A stretch of DNA of 64,000 bases from Epiperipatus broadwayi. Taxonomy: Eukaryota; Onychophora; Udeonychophora; Euonychophora; Peripatidae. The notes beneath the pieces were generated by a model. That model saw only the letters and a list, made by a program, of their open reading frames with translations. It made no database searches and was not told the origin of the DNA. Positions 36,040-48,342 of the stretch are shown here, in pieces. The first letter of the stretch is position 1; each line of letters opens with the position of its first letter. A program made the position numbers and the translations under genes. Where the stretch lies: the NCBI GenBank assembly GCA_028023455.1, contig JAQFVV010000186.1:186001-250000 (forward strand), in the 5' to 3' direction.

Positions 36040-38829
36040 TTAAGAAATACAGTATAATTATTTATCTTAGCATGTTTTTTTGTTTTGTTTTGTTATTTCC
36101 ATGCGGCATTATATTATATCAATTCATTTGAACTTATCAATAGTGTTTGACTTAAGGTACATATTAATTTTAACATCTTTACTAAATGATTTTTTTATTA
36201 AAACTTTATCATGTTAAAATCAATCATTACTGGAATCTATGCTTTCTCAATATTCATTAGAGTTAATAAAAATAGTTAATGACGCAATAATGAATTATTT
36301 CTTTGTTTATATAAGTTATTTTTATATTTTTAAACAATACTAATGATTTTTATTTTTTTTCCAATTTTGGTGCTATTTGTCAATTTAAGACTTTGTGATA
36401 GCCTTAATTAGAGTTCTCCACTTCAGTTTAACTCCTGGGTTGAGATAAATTAGCTCTGCTTCTGTTCGGATAATGCAAGATATACAGCCCTCACACCTGT
36501 TACAATTAGGTCTCACTTTGAAAAAGCAATGAACAGCTGCAAAATCTATCATGGATAGAAATGGATTATAGTCAAGCATTTGACTTATGCATATTAAATT
36601 TAAACTGTTCTAATTAGTTCATCTATAGAGCTAAATGTCCTTTCTTCAATTTTAAATTAAAAGAAGATGGGAGTAAGTGGAAGGAAGAGGGGAGATAGTT
36701 AGAATGAAAAGTCTTTCGAAATATAAAATCACCAGGCTATGTTGAAATAGATTCATCCTTTCTTAATAATAATAAAAGAAAAACTAAAAAAGGTGAATAT
36801 AATTCAGTCTTATTGATCCAAAAGGATGACTGTTAAAATTCCACAAATGTTTGTAAGCTTTCCCCCCAAAAAATTATTTATATCTAGTGAGAAATGCTAG
36901 TCATGTGATTTCTTGGTCTTGATGACCTCTAATAAATTACAGCATTTATCTTAAATAATAAAAAAAAAAAAAACTGCATTAATGCTATTGAAATAATTAT
37001 AAGTTCTCTTTGAGGCATAAATTCAGGCTATCAATTTAATAATTAATCCATAAATGTTTAAATAAATTGAAAATTATTTTTTAATACAAGAATGAAGTTG
37101 GCTGCAATATTTGAAAAAGCATAGATAGCTATGATTAAAAACACTATGCTGTAGTAGAGAATGACAATGATAGTAGTTAGTCATTTTGCTTGCCATATCT
37201 GTCATCTGGGTTTGAATCAGGTGGAAATTGTTTACTTTCAGTTAATTATTCCAGATCACTATTCAATTATTGGTCAATAAATGCATATCTTGTGTTTTTT
37301 AGATAGAGGTTAAAACAGAAAATGAAAATGGGTACTTTGTGAATTTTCAAGTAAACTAAGATGGCACCCTATATTTTTGATAAATGTACAGTTTTTAAAG
37401 CCTATAATCTACTGAAGATGTTATTTATTAAATTAAAATTAATAAATCAATTGTTAAATTTAAAAAAAGGAATAACTTTTGGTAAATTTCCTTAAAAAGC
37501 TTTATTTCAATTTTTTTTAGAATTCTTGTATTATAATCTGGAAAGCAATGAGTCGCTCTTAACATTGTCATACTTTGGTTCAATTCAGCGAATTTCTTTT
37601 TGACAGAAATTTTTTGGTAAATTGTTATAATGATAAAAATTTGGGACCTTTCTGTCACAGAAAGTGATGAAGTGGACTATTTCCAAAGGTATGGGATTTT
37701 GTCCTCCCAAAAAGTGTGCATTAATGATCATATGATTGCATGCACCAACATGAGTACAATGTAGATATTATGTTTATTTTTTTCATTTTTCTGTTAATAA
37801 GTTACCCCCCTCCCCCCAAAAAAAAAAAACCAACAACATCTAAATATTGTAATTAATTTTTCCACAATGATTTCTTTTTTTAAAATAGCAGTAATAAAAA
37901 AATGAAATGTAAATATTAAATACGACATTTCCTAGCAAGCATTTTTTTGTAAACGTTTTTTGGGGCTCACTGAAACTGTAGATTTATCAAAAATACGGGC
38001 TGCCATTTTGGTTTATTTGAAAACTCACAACTATCAAAAATGTCCTCCATCTGACATTTAGTCTACATTGTGGGTAATACAGTATGATCTCCTTTATTAC
38101 TTTTCTTTGCATGGGTGATAGAAAGGCTTTTGTCAGGCTGTGGGCTATTTAAAAGCTGTTTTGAGTAGCTGCAAACTATGCCGGATTTAGCCATATGATT
38201 TCAATTATATGCTATCCAAAGAAAAATGTAAATACAAAACCATTAAAATTTGCAAATTTTATGCTATTTGAGCAGCCATTTTTCTTTTCTGAACATGATA
38301 TGTGATTACTTTTTTTAAAAAAAGTAAAATTTGGAATTAAATTTTGCAATATGTCAGTAGCTATTTTTCTGTCTTGGAGCACTACATTTATTAACAGCAT
38401 TTCTTCCATTTATTTTGAAAGCACATACATTGCATTTTTATTTTCTGAGCATAATGCTAAAAGTTTTGCAAAGCTTTAGAACATATTACAAGTTTTTTCA
38501 GATTTTAAAAATTCAAAACAATCAAAAAGATCCTAACTTTTATAATAAGACCATATTGAAAAAAAAGAATATAGTCCAGAGCTTTTTAATAGTGACAAAA
38601 GTCAGACATTTTGCTATTTACTTTATTTTAAAAATAAAAATAAAATCTTCATTTACACATGCATACTATATATAAAAAAGTAATTGTGTTAATATATATA
38701 TATGTGTGTTGAAGAATACTGTATATTTGCAGCTCAATAAAGAATTCATATTCAAATGTAATCAATGTTTATCAACAAAACATGAGCTATTATCTCTATA
38801 TATTTGTATGCAAGGCAGCTTGGATGCAA
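36040..38829. other. AT-rich spacer
   Basis: No gene is supported. A 64-codon minus-strand frame (36385-36579) has a Cys-rich CNRCEGCISC stretch but no recognised family. Homopolymer A and C/A runs occur at 36961-36973 and 37806-37830. Confidence 0.5.
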
Positions 38830-39545
38830 TGCACTGTGACTTCTTATCCAGAATCAGAAATTCCTTAGCCATTATGCCCAGAAAAACATGTTAACCACTT
38901 TACCTTTCCTTTCCATTTTCCACCCCAAGTTTTCCCCATATTCTTTACTATCCTGCTCCATCCCATTTCCACAACATAATCTTTGTCAACTCCATGGTCT
39001 TATTATCTAAATCCCCCTTATTTTTTCCCAAACCCAGCATAAAAACCAACAACCCACTTTCTGTATAACTACTTTATTTATATTTATTTTTCCACAACTT
39101 CATTATTTGTACCCTTTATGCTTTCAGGCATTTACATTCAATTAACAGATGCCTAATATTTTCTATGTCTTCCTTACACAACTTGCAGACTAAATCACCC
39201 ACATTTTTCCATTTATGTGTATATTCCCTTGTTTCTAAAAATCCCATTTGAACCTTAAACAATGAACTACTTTCCTTGCTATTATCATAAATTAACTCAC
39301 ACCCAATATTATGTTTATTTCTATATATATTTAAACTTTTTTTAATCTCCATACTAGTTCTCCATCTCTACAACTCCCTCCTTGCCACTATAATATTCAA
39401 CAGTTCTCCTAACACAATCATTCCATCTTTTGTATGACAAATTCTTTATCCAAATCTTCTGCATACTGTACTATCTTCCTCATCCATCTTGTTGCCTGCC
39501 CTTTACTCATAATCCAATTAAATATTATTTTAACATAAAGTACAG
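38830..39545 (-). pseudogene. 3' end of a non-LTR retrotransposon (CCHC C-terminus), second copy
   Basis: Minus-strand copy of the element at 17160-18080. The longest frame (39352-39116) reads MEIKKSLNIYRNKHNIG, then ESSSLFKVQMGFLETREYT and the CCHC knuckle CKLCKEDIENIRHLLIEC. Upstream, frames interrupted by indels match KRWDDCVRGIVE and KGQ.TRWVRK of the first copy. Downstream are counterparts of VVFMLGL and of the shared 3' UTR motif AACATGTTTTTCTGGGCATA. The reverse transcriptase is absent. Inactive and more decayed than the first copy. Confidence 0.8.
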
Positions 39546-40684
39546 CTTGTGGCTCAAACAATATATATATAAAACATACCTATTCATGTAACTGCACTAA
39601 AAAGTAAAAAACAAACAAACAAAATTTCTTCATCTTTTACTGTATTCTTGATATTATTCAACCAAAATAAGCGCTTGAGTACTTGTGTTCAGAATCAGTC
39701 TAAAAATATTTCTAAATATGAGTATTGCCTGCTTTTATTTTGATTACATAATATCAAGAATACTATGGAAGCTGAAGAATTTTATTTTTTAGTATATTTA
39801 TGTGAATAAAAATGATTTCTTTAAATTTACAAATATTATTTTCTAGTTTAGTTTTAATAAGAAAGTTTAGGTAAAGCTTAGTATCACTAGATGGCAGCAC
39901 TATAAAGATTAGTGAATAGTATACAAAATGAAAGTTTTCATATATTTTTTTTTGCCAAAATTGTTTGAAAATTCTCAAGTCTAAAAAAAAAAATATTATT
40001 GGAAATATATATACAAAGTTTCAACTAAATCAGAAATTTGAGTTTAAAAATTTCTTTAATAAACTGATAGTAAAAAGTTCTATTTGAAGTTTAATTATTC
40101 AATAAGTTTAGAATTTTATTAACACCATATATATAATTCAATAATTATTGATGATTATAAAATTTACTTATAATTTATGGAAAACTATTTGCTCTTCTAC
40201 AAATATTTGTTCATTATTTTTTCATTTAGTTACATGAACTATATGATTACTTTTTTTTTATGTATTTTTCCCTCTCTCTTTTAGATATATTTTCCCTCTC
40301 TCTTTTAGATATAAACTAGATTTTTTTTTTTTACACGAATACTAATAAAACGTTTCCATTCATTTCAAATAACAGTCTTTCTTTTAGGATAAATATGAAA
40401 CTCCTAGAAATATCTTGATCAGTGTTATAATGCAAGTTACAAGTATTTTATTATGTAACACAAAGCAAGGATAGATTTAATATATTACATTAAACTAGTT
40501 TGTATAAATTGAAGGTTTGTGAATTGTCTTATATAAACATATTCTGCCAAGAGTTAAACAAAAGCAGACAACTTCTTCCTTTCAGCTGTTCTTCATAACC
40601 TCTGATATATTATTAATTCTCCACCACTTGTAAAATCCTTTTGAAATTGATTTTAAGAACAAATATTTATATGTACACAGATAC
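39546..40684. other. AT-rich spacer
   Basis: No gene supported. A short duplication of TTTTCCCTCTCTCTTTTAG lies near 40267-40310. Confidence 0.5.
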
Positions 40685-40692
40685 ACACTATT

Positions 40693-43600
40693 GGCTGCAG
40701 AAAGGAGTTTGCTATTGACTGAAAGGAGACCCTTTGATTCCTCTTGGAGGCTTTAAAGGAACCGAACAGGGCAAATTCCTAATGTCCACTCCATACGTTC
40801 TTGTCATTGCAGCTGTTATTACTATGTGATTATTCATATAGAATACGAACATGGATGGGCTGCTCACCAACATGCATTAGCCAGCGTGGTGAGTTTATTG
40901 GCTTTTTACCTCTGAGTTTAAGATCAAGAAACACCATGGTCTTTCTTCTCAGTGCCTGATAAGGCAGAATGAATGTTTGTGTAAATGATAAATATTTTTC
41001 CAATACATATATACAATTATGACAGACAAAAATAAAGCATGGCCTTATTCCCAGGAGGCTGTAAAGTCACCAACCAAGGCAGCGGTTGGTGGACGAAAGC
41101 GGAGGGTGCTAAGAATCCCCTGATTGCCGACCCAGGCTGCCATTTGATGACGACTTTTTATTTAGGTACTTACAACTGCAGATCACTTTCAAGTGAAGGA
41201 AGATTGCAAGAATTAGAAGAAGAACTCTCTTATATTAAATGGGACATTATTGGACTTTGTGAAGTTAGAAGAAAAGGTGAAGAGACAATTGATTTAAAAA
41301 GTGAACATATACTCTATTATAAAGGCACAAATATTGGAAATACAAGTGAAGTAGGATTCATTATAAATAAAAAGTGGAAGAACAATATTGTGGAGATTGA
41401 TGGTGTATCAGACAGAGTGGCAAGATTAGTTATACAACTTAATAGCAGTTATCAAATGCAGATAATTCAGGTTTATGCCCCAACAAGTGCTCATAGTGAT
41501 GAAGTAGTAGAAGATTTTTATATGGATATACAAAAGGCTTTTGATCAGAGTAAACAACATTTTAAAATCGTTATGGGAGATTTTAATGCTAGAATTGGTA
41601 AACAAATGAAAGTGCTGTAAGTAATTTTGGTTATGGTAATAGAAATGAGAGAGGACATAGACTTGTGGAGTTTGCAGAAAAAGAAAAACTTTATATTATG
41701 AATTCTTTTTTGGAGAAAAATGTTAAAAGGAAATGGACATGGAAGCATCCAAATGAAGGTACAACAGAATTGGATTATATTTTGACTAACAGGAAATACA
41801 TATTTCAAGATTGTAATGTTCTTAATAAATTTAACACAGGAAGTGATCATCGATTAGTAAGGTGTAAGTTACGTGTTAATGTAAAACTAGAGAGACAAAA
41901 ATTATTGAGAAAAACAATATTTACAGTTGATATTCCTAATCTTCAGAAACATTCTAATGAATTTAAATTAGAACTTAGAAATCGGTTTCAAGTATTAGTA
42001 GATTTTGAGCATGATTCAGATTTGAATGAAATTAATATGAAAATAACTGATACACTTTTAAAAACTGCAACAAAGATAGCTGATAGAAAAAAGCAGCAAT
42101 TGACCAATAAAATTTCTATTGAGACTAGAGAATTTATGAAGAAAAGAAGGAATATGAAGATATACAAAAATGATGCATTAAAAAGATTTGAATATCTAGA
42201 ATTTTGTAAAATGGTGCGGAAAAGAGTCGAAAATGATATAAGTAAGTATAACTGTGAACTAGCAAGGAAAGCTGTAGAAGAAAATAAAAGTCTTAAGAAT
42301 GTAAAACAACATTTTGGTATTGGTAGGAAATTTATATCTGCAATAAGAAAAAAAGATGGAATTGTTACTAAAAAGAGAGATGACATCATGAAATTGGTAG
42401 AAGATTTTTATCAAGAATTATATAGTAATAAAGAACAAGTATATCTATTACATCTTCCAAATTGCCCAGAATTTTAAATGAAGAAGTGAGACACGCAATT
42501 AAATGTATGAAGAAGGGAAAGGCTCCAGGTAATGATGGAATTATAATTAATATATTAAAAGAAGCAGGTGATGAAATAGAAATTTTTTTAGCAAAGTTAT
42601 ATACCAAATGTCTAAAAGATAAAGATGTACCGGATGATTGGAAGAATGCAGTAATAATATTAATATTTAAAAAAGGTGATAAAGAAGATATTAGAAATTA
42701 CAGACCTATCAGCCTTTTATCAGTTTTATATAAAAATTTTACCAAGATAATTACAACTTGTCTGCAGAGAACATTGGATTTCCACCAACCAAGAGAACAA
42801 GCTGGATTTAAAAGTGGTTTTAGTACAGTAGATCATATCCAGGTGTTGAGAGACGTTATAGAAAGGACAAATGAATATGAGTTGTCATTATGTTTTGGAT
42901 TTGTAGATTATGAAAAGGCATTTGATTCTATAAACATTTCTTCAGTGATTAAAGCATTGGATCATCAAGATATTGATCCAGGATATTGTCATATTCTGAA
43001 GAATATTTATAAAAATGCAACAGCAACAATTAGATTACATAATGATACTGGGCAAGTCAACATTCAGAAACGTGTAAGACAAGGTGACTCCATATCTCCA
43101 AAACTTTTTACAGAAGTGCTGCAAGAAGTATTTTGTGGATTAAACTGGGAAACTAAAGGAGTGAAAGTAAATGGAGATTATTTAAGTCATTTAGATTTCA
43201 CAGATGATGTAGTTGTTTTTGCAAATAATGCTTCAGAGCTGCTGAATATGTTGCAGGAATTATCAGATGAAAGTAGGAAAGTAGGACTAAAGATAAATGT
43301 TAAAAAGACTAAAGTAATGTTTAATCGATTTGCTCAAACTATGAAAATGAAGATTGATTATGATAAATTAGAGGAAGTTAACAGTTACAAATACCTTGGT
43401 CAGATTATTAATACAGATGGAAACATAATGGAGGAAATTAATCATAGAATTAAACTTGGTTGGAGTGCTTTTGGTAGAAATAACTTGATACTAAAAGGAA
43501 ATATGCCTATGTGTTTGAAAAGGAAGGTTTTTAACAAATGTGTTTTACCAGTTCTTACTTATGGATCTGAGACTTGGACACTTAATAGAAGAGCAATACA

Positions 43601-43968
43601 GAGACTTCAGACCACTCAAAGAAGTATGGAGAGATGTATGTTGGGAGTAACAAGAAGAGATCGAAAACACAATGTATGGGTAAGAGAACAAACAGGTGTT
43701 GAAAAAATTAAAAGATTGAAGTGGAGTTGGGCTGGTCATGTTGCTAGAAGAGATGATAATAGATGGGCAAGTGAAATTTTAAACTGGATTCCAAGAGATT
43801 GTAAAAGACCCAGAAAGAGACCACATGTGAGATGGATGGATGAAATAAGAAAGTGTGCAGGGGTGATGTGGAGAAGAGAAGCTGAAGATTGGAGAAGATG
43901 GATTACACTTGGAGAGACCTTCATCCTGCAGTGGATTGATAATGGTTGATAATGATAATGATGATGAT
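40693..43968 (+). mobile_element. Nearly full-length RTE-clade retrotransposon, copy 1
   Basis: A 3,276-bp non-LTR element starting GGCTGCAGAAAGG, with a 5' leader of about 350 bp, one long EN-RT coding region and an ATG/AATG-repeat tail. It is bounded by an 8-bp duplication, ACACTATT, at 40685-40692 and 43969-43976. Start, length and leader match copy 2 (45043-48332), so both 5' ends are probably genuine. A family A hammerhead repeat starts about 14 bp beyond the right duplication. Confidence 0.93.
41039..43949 (+). pseudogene. RTE endonuclease-reverse transcriptase, copy 1 (broken)
   Basis: Single protein of an RTE/BovB-like element: N-terminal APE-type endonuclease, then reverse transcriptase, acting in nicking and target-primed reverse transcription. 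Endonuclease motifs seen: LGTYNCRSL, LCEVRRK (catalytic Glu), VIQVYAPTS, GDFNARIG and GSDHRLVRCKL. RT motifs: NYRPISLLSVLYK, FGFVDYEKAFDS, GVRQGDSISPKLF and LDFTDDVVVF (catalytic box, with Thr where relatives have Ala). The C-terminus has LTYGSETWTLNRRA and KRLKWSWAGHVARR. Two 7-nt deletions break the frame (about 41612 and 42439), and an in-frame 12-nt deletion lies near 43698. The first ATG gives an N-terminus (MALFPGGCK) not kept in copy 2, so the true start is unsure. Confidence 0.92.
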
Positions 43969-43989
43969 ACACTATTAACCCCCTTGATA

Positions 43990-44208
43990 ACAAAGGCAAA
44001 ACTCTCCACATAGTAGTGCCACCTTGTGCTAACAAAAGCAATCAATGGATGCCAGAAGGCTTGTGCATAAAATCCCTATCTAGTGCCTACTCATCCAATA
44101 TCCCCAGACTAGTTTCTAGCTTGTGGCTTTCATCAGCGAGGAGCCTTGGAGAGTTTTGCCTGTTTTAATAACAGTTATGAGCAAGTATAATAAATGGTGA
44201 TTATGTGA
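43990..44208. mobile_element. Short family A element with hammerhead
   Basis: Starts ACAAAGGCAAAACTCTCC and contains one hammerhead. It jumps directly to the inverted terminal motif GGAGAGTTTTGCCTG, then ends with the inverted monomer start GGTGATTATGTGA near 44208. In layout it is a compact palindromic-ended derivative like 1251-1402, but it keeps the ribozyme. No target duplication could be assigned; its left side abuts the RTE copy 1 duplication. Confidence 0.75.
44093..44150 (-). ncRNA. Hammerhead ribozyme, family A (core intact)
   Basis: Minus strand: CUGAUGA (44136-44130), helix II AGC/GCU with loop CACAA (A-A at 10.1/11.1), GAAA, ACUAGU, C17. Predicted cleavage between 44107 and 44106. 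Helix I UCCUCG/UGGGGA (terminal G-U). The outer helix is shortened because the element breaks right after it. Confidence 0.83.
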
Positions 44209-45032
44209 TCTTTAGTGTACATCTTCCAATCAGTTCTCTATTTTCTTTTTCAATTCTTTGTTTTTTATAGACATATTTCTGTATTATTTTTATATAAAAA
44301 AATTCATACTGTTGATGTCTAATAATTATCTTGACCTTTTGTTTTGTTTTGTTTGAAAGTGTTTATTATCATTTATTAATTTTTCAATGACTCATATATT
44401 TATTTGTTTTTTTATTCATGTTAGTCATTAATTTTCAATCAGATTAATGATCGCAAATTAATTTTTTTAAAAAATATTAATCGTTCAAAAAAAGAAAAGA
44501 GAAAGTAGCAAAACAAAATGGAGTTTAAATAATTTAATTTTTTCCTTCTGTGAAAAATATCTGGATGAAATGGAATCTTCTTTTCTATAAAGACATTATA
44601 TATTTGTCTTTTTATTGTAATCTTTATTCTTTTTTTTTTTCAAATAATTTTTCGATTTTATCTTTGTTTTCTGGAGAAAATAAATGAAAAGTTGTTCTGA
44701 AAAGAATCTGGATTCCCTGGATTGACCATTTTAATCTAGTTGTAATGGTCAATCAAGTGAAAAATTTGTCTGAAAATTTTATGCTATTTAAATAGAATAA
44801 TTTAACAAAAAGATGATTTTTTAAGCATGAGTCTGGAACAGAGTGGATTACTATTCTTGATATATATATTGAAATGCTACAATTGTAAAAAAAAAAAAAA
44901 CAACAATAGATAAATTAAAGGAGAATATTAGAGAAAAAATTAGACTCAGATGAAAAGCATAAATGGTAGCACACTTAATGATACAGAAAATAAAAATAAA
45001 AATTAATCGAAGATAATTTAATATGTTACATT
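44209..45032. other. AT-rich spacer
   Basis: No gene or structured repeat supported. Confidence 0.5.
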
Positions 45033-45042
45033 AAAGACAATA

Positions 45043-48000
45043 GGCTGCAGAAAGGAGTTTGCTATTAATTGAAAGGAGACCCTTTGATTCCTCTTGGAGG
45101 CCTTAAAGGAACCGAGCAGGGCAAATTCCTAATGTCCACTCCATACGTTCTTGTCGTTGCAGCTGTTATTACTATGTGATTATTCATATAGTATACGAAC
45201 ATGGATGGGCTGCTCACCAACACGCATTAGCCAGCGTGGTGAGTTTATTGGCTTTTTACCTCTGAGTTTAAGATCAAGAAACACCATGGTCTTTCTTCTC
45301 AGTGCCTGATAAGGCAGAATGAATGTTTGTGTAAATGATAAATATTTTTCCAATACATATATACAATTATGACAGACAAAAATAAAGCATGGCTCTTATT
45401 CCCAGGAGGCTGTAAAGTCACCAACCAAGGCAGCGGTTGATGGCCGAAGGCGGAGGATGCTAAGAATCCCCTGATTGCTGACCCAGGCTGCCATTTGATG
45501 ATGACTTTTTATTTAGGTACTTACAACTGCAGATCACTTTCAAGTGAAGGAAGATTGCAAGAATTAGAAGAACTGTCTTATATTAAATGGGACATTATTG
45601 GACTTTGTGAAGTTAGAAGAAAAGAAGAAGAAACAATTGATTTAAAAAGTGGACATATACTCTATTATAAAGGCACACATATTGGAAATACAAGTGGAGT
45701 AGGATTCATTATAAATAAAAAGTGGAAGAACAATATTGTGGAGATTGATGGTGTATCGGACAGAGTGGCAAGATTAGTTATACAACTTAATAGCAGATAC
45801 CAAATGCAGATAATTCAGGTTTATGCCCCAACAAGTTCTCATAGTGATGAAGTAGTAGAAGATTTTTATATGGATGTACAAAAGGCTTTTGATCAGAGTA
45901 AACAACATTTTAAAATTGTTATGGAAGACTTTAATGCTAGAATTGGTAGACAAATGAAAGATGAAATTGCTGTAGGTAATTTTGGTTATGGTAATAGAAA
46001 TGAGAGAGGACATAGACTTGTGGAGTTTGCAGAAAAAGAAAAACTTTATATTATGAATTCATTTTTTGAGAAAAATGTTAAAAGGAAATGGACATAGAAG
46101 CATCCAAATGAAGGTACAGCAGAATTGGATTATATTTTGACTAACAGAAAATACATATTTCAAGATTGTAAGGTTCTTAATAAATTTAACACAGGAAGTG
46201 ATCATCGATTAGTAAGGTGTAAGTTATGTGTTAATGTAAAACTAGAAAGACAAAAATTATTAAGAAAAACAATATTTACAGTTGATATTCCTAATCTTCA
46301 GAAACATTCTAATGAATTTAAATTAGAACTTACAAATAGGTTTCAAGTGTTAGGAGATTTTGAACATGATGCAGATTTGAATGAAATTAATATGAAAATA
46401 ACTGATACACTTTTAAAAACTGCAACAAACATAGCTGGTAGAAAAAAGCAGCAATTGACTAATAAAATTTCTACTGAGACTAGAGAATTTATGAAGAAAA
46501 GAAGGAATATGAAGATATACAAAAATGATGCATTAAAAAGAATTGAATATCTCAAATTTTGTAAAATGGTACGGAAAAGAGTTGAAAATGATATAAGAAA
46601 GTATAACTGTGAAATAGCAAGGAAAGCTGTAGAAGAAAATAAAAGTCTCAAAAATGTTAAACAACATTTTGGTATTGGTAGGAAATTTATATCTGCAATA
46701 AGAAAAAAAGATGGAATTATTACTAAAAAGAGAGATAACATCATGAAATTGGTAGATTTTTATCAAGAATTATATAGTAATAAAGAACAAGTACCTCCTA
46801 TATCTATTACATCTTCCGAATTGCCCAGAATTTTAAATGAAGAAGTGAGACATGCAATTAAGTGTATGAAGAAAGGAAAGGCTCCAGGAAATGATGGAAT
46901 TATAATTGATATATTAAAAGAAGCAGGTGAAGAAATAGAAACAATTTTAGCAAAGTTATATACCAAATGTCTAAATGATAAAGATGTACCGGAAGATTGG
47001 AAGAATGCAGTAATAATATTAATATTTAAAAAAGGTGATAAGGAAGATATTAGAAATTACAGACCTATCAGCCTTTTATCAGTTTTATATAAAATTTTTA
47101 CCAAGATAATTACAACTCGTCTACAGAGAACTTTGGATTTCCACCAACCAAGAGAACAAGCTGGATTTAAAAGTGGTTTTAGTACAATAGATCATATCCA
47201 AGTATTGAGAGAAGTCATAGAAAGGACAAACGAATATGAGTTGTCATTATGTTTTGGATTTGTAGATTATGAAAAGGCATTCGATTCTATACACATTTCT
47301 TCAGTGATTAAAGCATTGGATCATCAAGGTATAGATCCAGGATATTGTCATATTTTAAAGAATATTTATAAAAATGCAACAGCAACAATTAGATTACATA
47401 ATAATACTGGAAAAATCAAGATTGAGAAAGGTGTAAGACAAGGAGACTCCATATCTCCAAAACTCTTTACAGCAGTGCTGCAAGAAGTATTTTGTGGATT
47501 AAAATGGGAAACTAAAGGAGTGAAAGTAAATGGAGAGTATTTAAGTCATTTAGATTAAGCAGATGATGTAGTTGTTTTTGCAAATAATGCTTCAGAGCTG
47601 CAGGAAATGTTGCAGGAGTTAGCAGATGAAAGTAGAAAAGTAGGACTAAAGATAAATGTTAAAAAGACTAAAGTAATGTTTCATCGATTTGCTCAAAATA
47701 TGAAAATAAAGATTGATTATGAAGAATTAGAAGAAGTTAACAGTTACAAATACCTTGGTCAGATTATTAATACAGATGGAAACATAATGGAGGAAATTAA
47801 TCATAGAATTAAACTTGGTTGGAGTGCTTTTGGTAGAAATAACTTGATACTAAAAGGAAATATGCCTATGTGTTTGAAAAGGATGGTTTTTAACAAATGT
47901 GTTTTACCAGTTCTTACTTATGGATCTGAGACTTGGACACTTAATAGAAGAGCAATACAGAGACTTCAGACCACTCAAAGGAGTATGGAGAGATGTATGT

Positions 48001-48332
48001 TGGGAGTACAAGAAGAGATCGAAAATGCAATGTATGGGTAAGACAACAAACAGGTGTTACTGATCTTATTGAAAAAATTAAAAGATTGAAATGGAGTTGG
48101 GCTGGACATATTGCTAGAAGAAATGATAATAGATGGACAATTGAAATTTTAAACTGGATTCCAAGAGATTGTAAAAGACCCAGAAAGAGACCACATGTGA
48201 GATGGATGAAATAAGAAAATGTGCAGGGGTGTTGTGGAGAAGAGAAGCTAAAGATCGGAGAAGATGGATTAAACTTGGAGAGACCTTCATCCTGCAGTGG
48301 ATTGATAATGGTTGATGATGATGATGATGATG
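45043..48332 (+). mobile_element. Full-length RTE-clade retrotransposon, copy 2
   Basis: A 3,290-bp element with the same start (GGCTGCAGAAAGG) and leader as copy 1, ending in a clean (TGA)n repeat. It is flanked by a perfect 10-bp duplication, AAAGACAATA, at 45033-45042 and 48333-48342. The perfect duplication and very high similarity to copy 1 point to recent activity of the family in this genome. Confidence 0.95.
45390..48315 (+). pseudogene. RTE endonuclease-reverse transcriptase, copy 2 (broken)
   Basis: Same protein as copy 1, with different lesions. The frame from the upstream ATG (45390) stops after eight codons because of a 1-nt difference. The next ATG (45495) opens 200 codons covering the endonuclease, where the GDFNA motif reads EDFNA. 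A TAG replaces a Trp codon at 46095-46097. A TAA at 47556-47558 replaces the residue just before the catalytic ADD. A 1-nt deletion lies near 48006 and a 4-nt deletion near 48206. RT blocks NYRPISLLSVLYKIF, DYEKAFDS and GVRQGDSISPKLF are intact. Copy 1 is wild type at both premature stops. Confidence 0.93.
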
Positions 48333-48342
48333 AAAGACAATA

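Noticed and set aside
36385-36579. Cys-rich minus-strand frame (CNRCEGCISC), possible host exon
   Set aside because: An acceptor-like TTTTGCAG and a GTGAGA lie nearby but bracket only about 20 bp. No family recognised, so the support is too weak to call.
41545-41850. Minus-strand frames opposite the RTE coding regions
   Set aside because: They are shadows of the retrotransposon coding strand with no motifs of their own.
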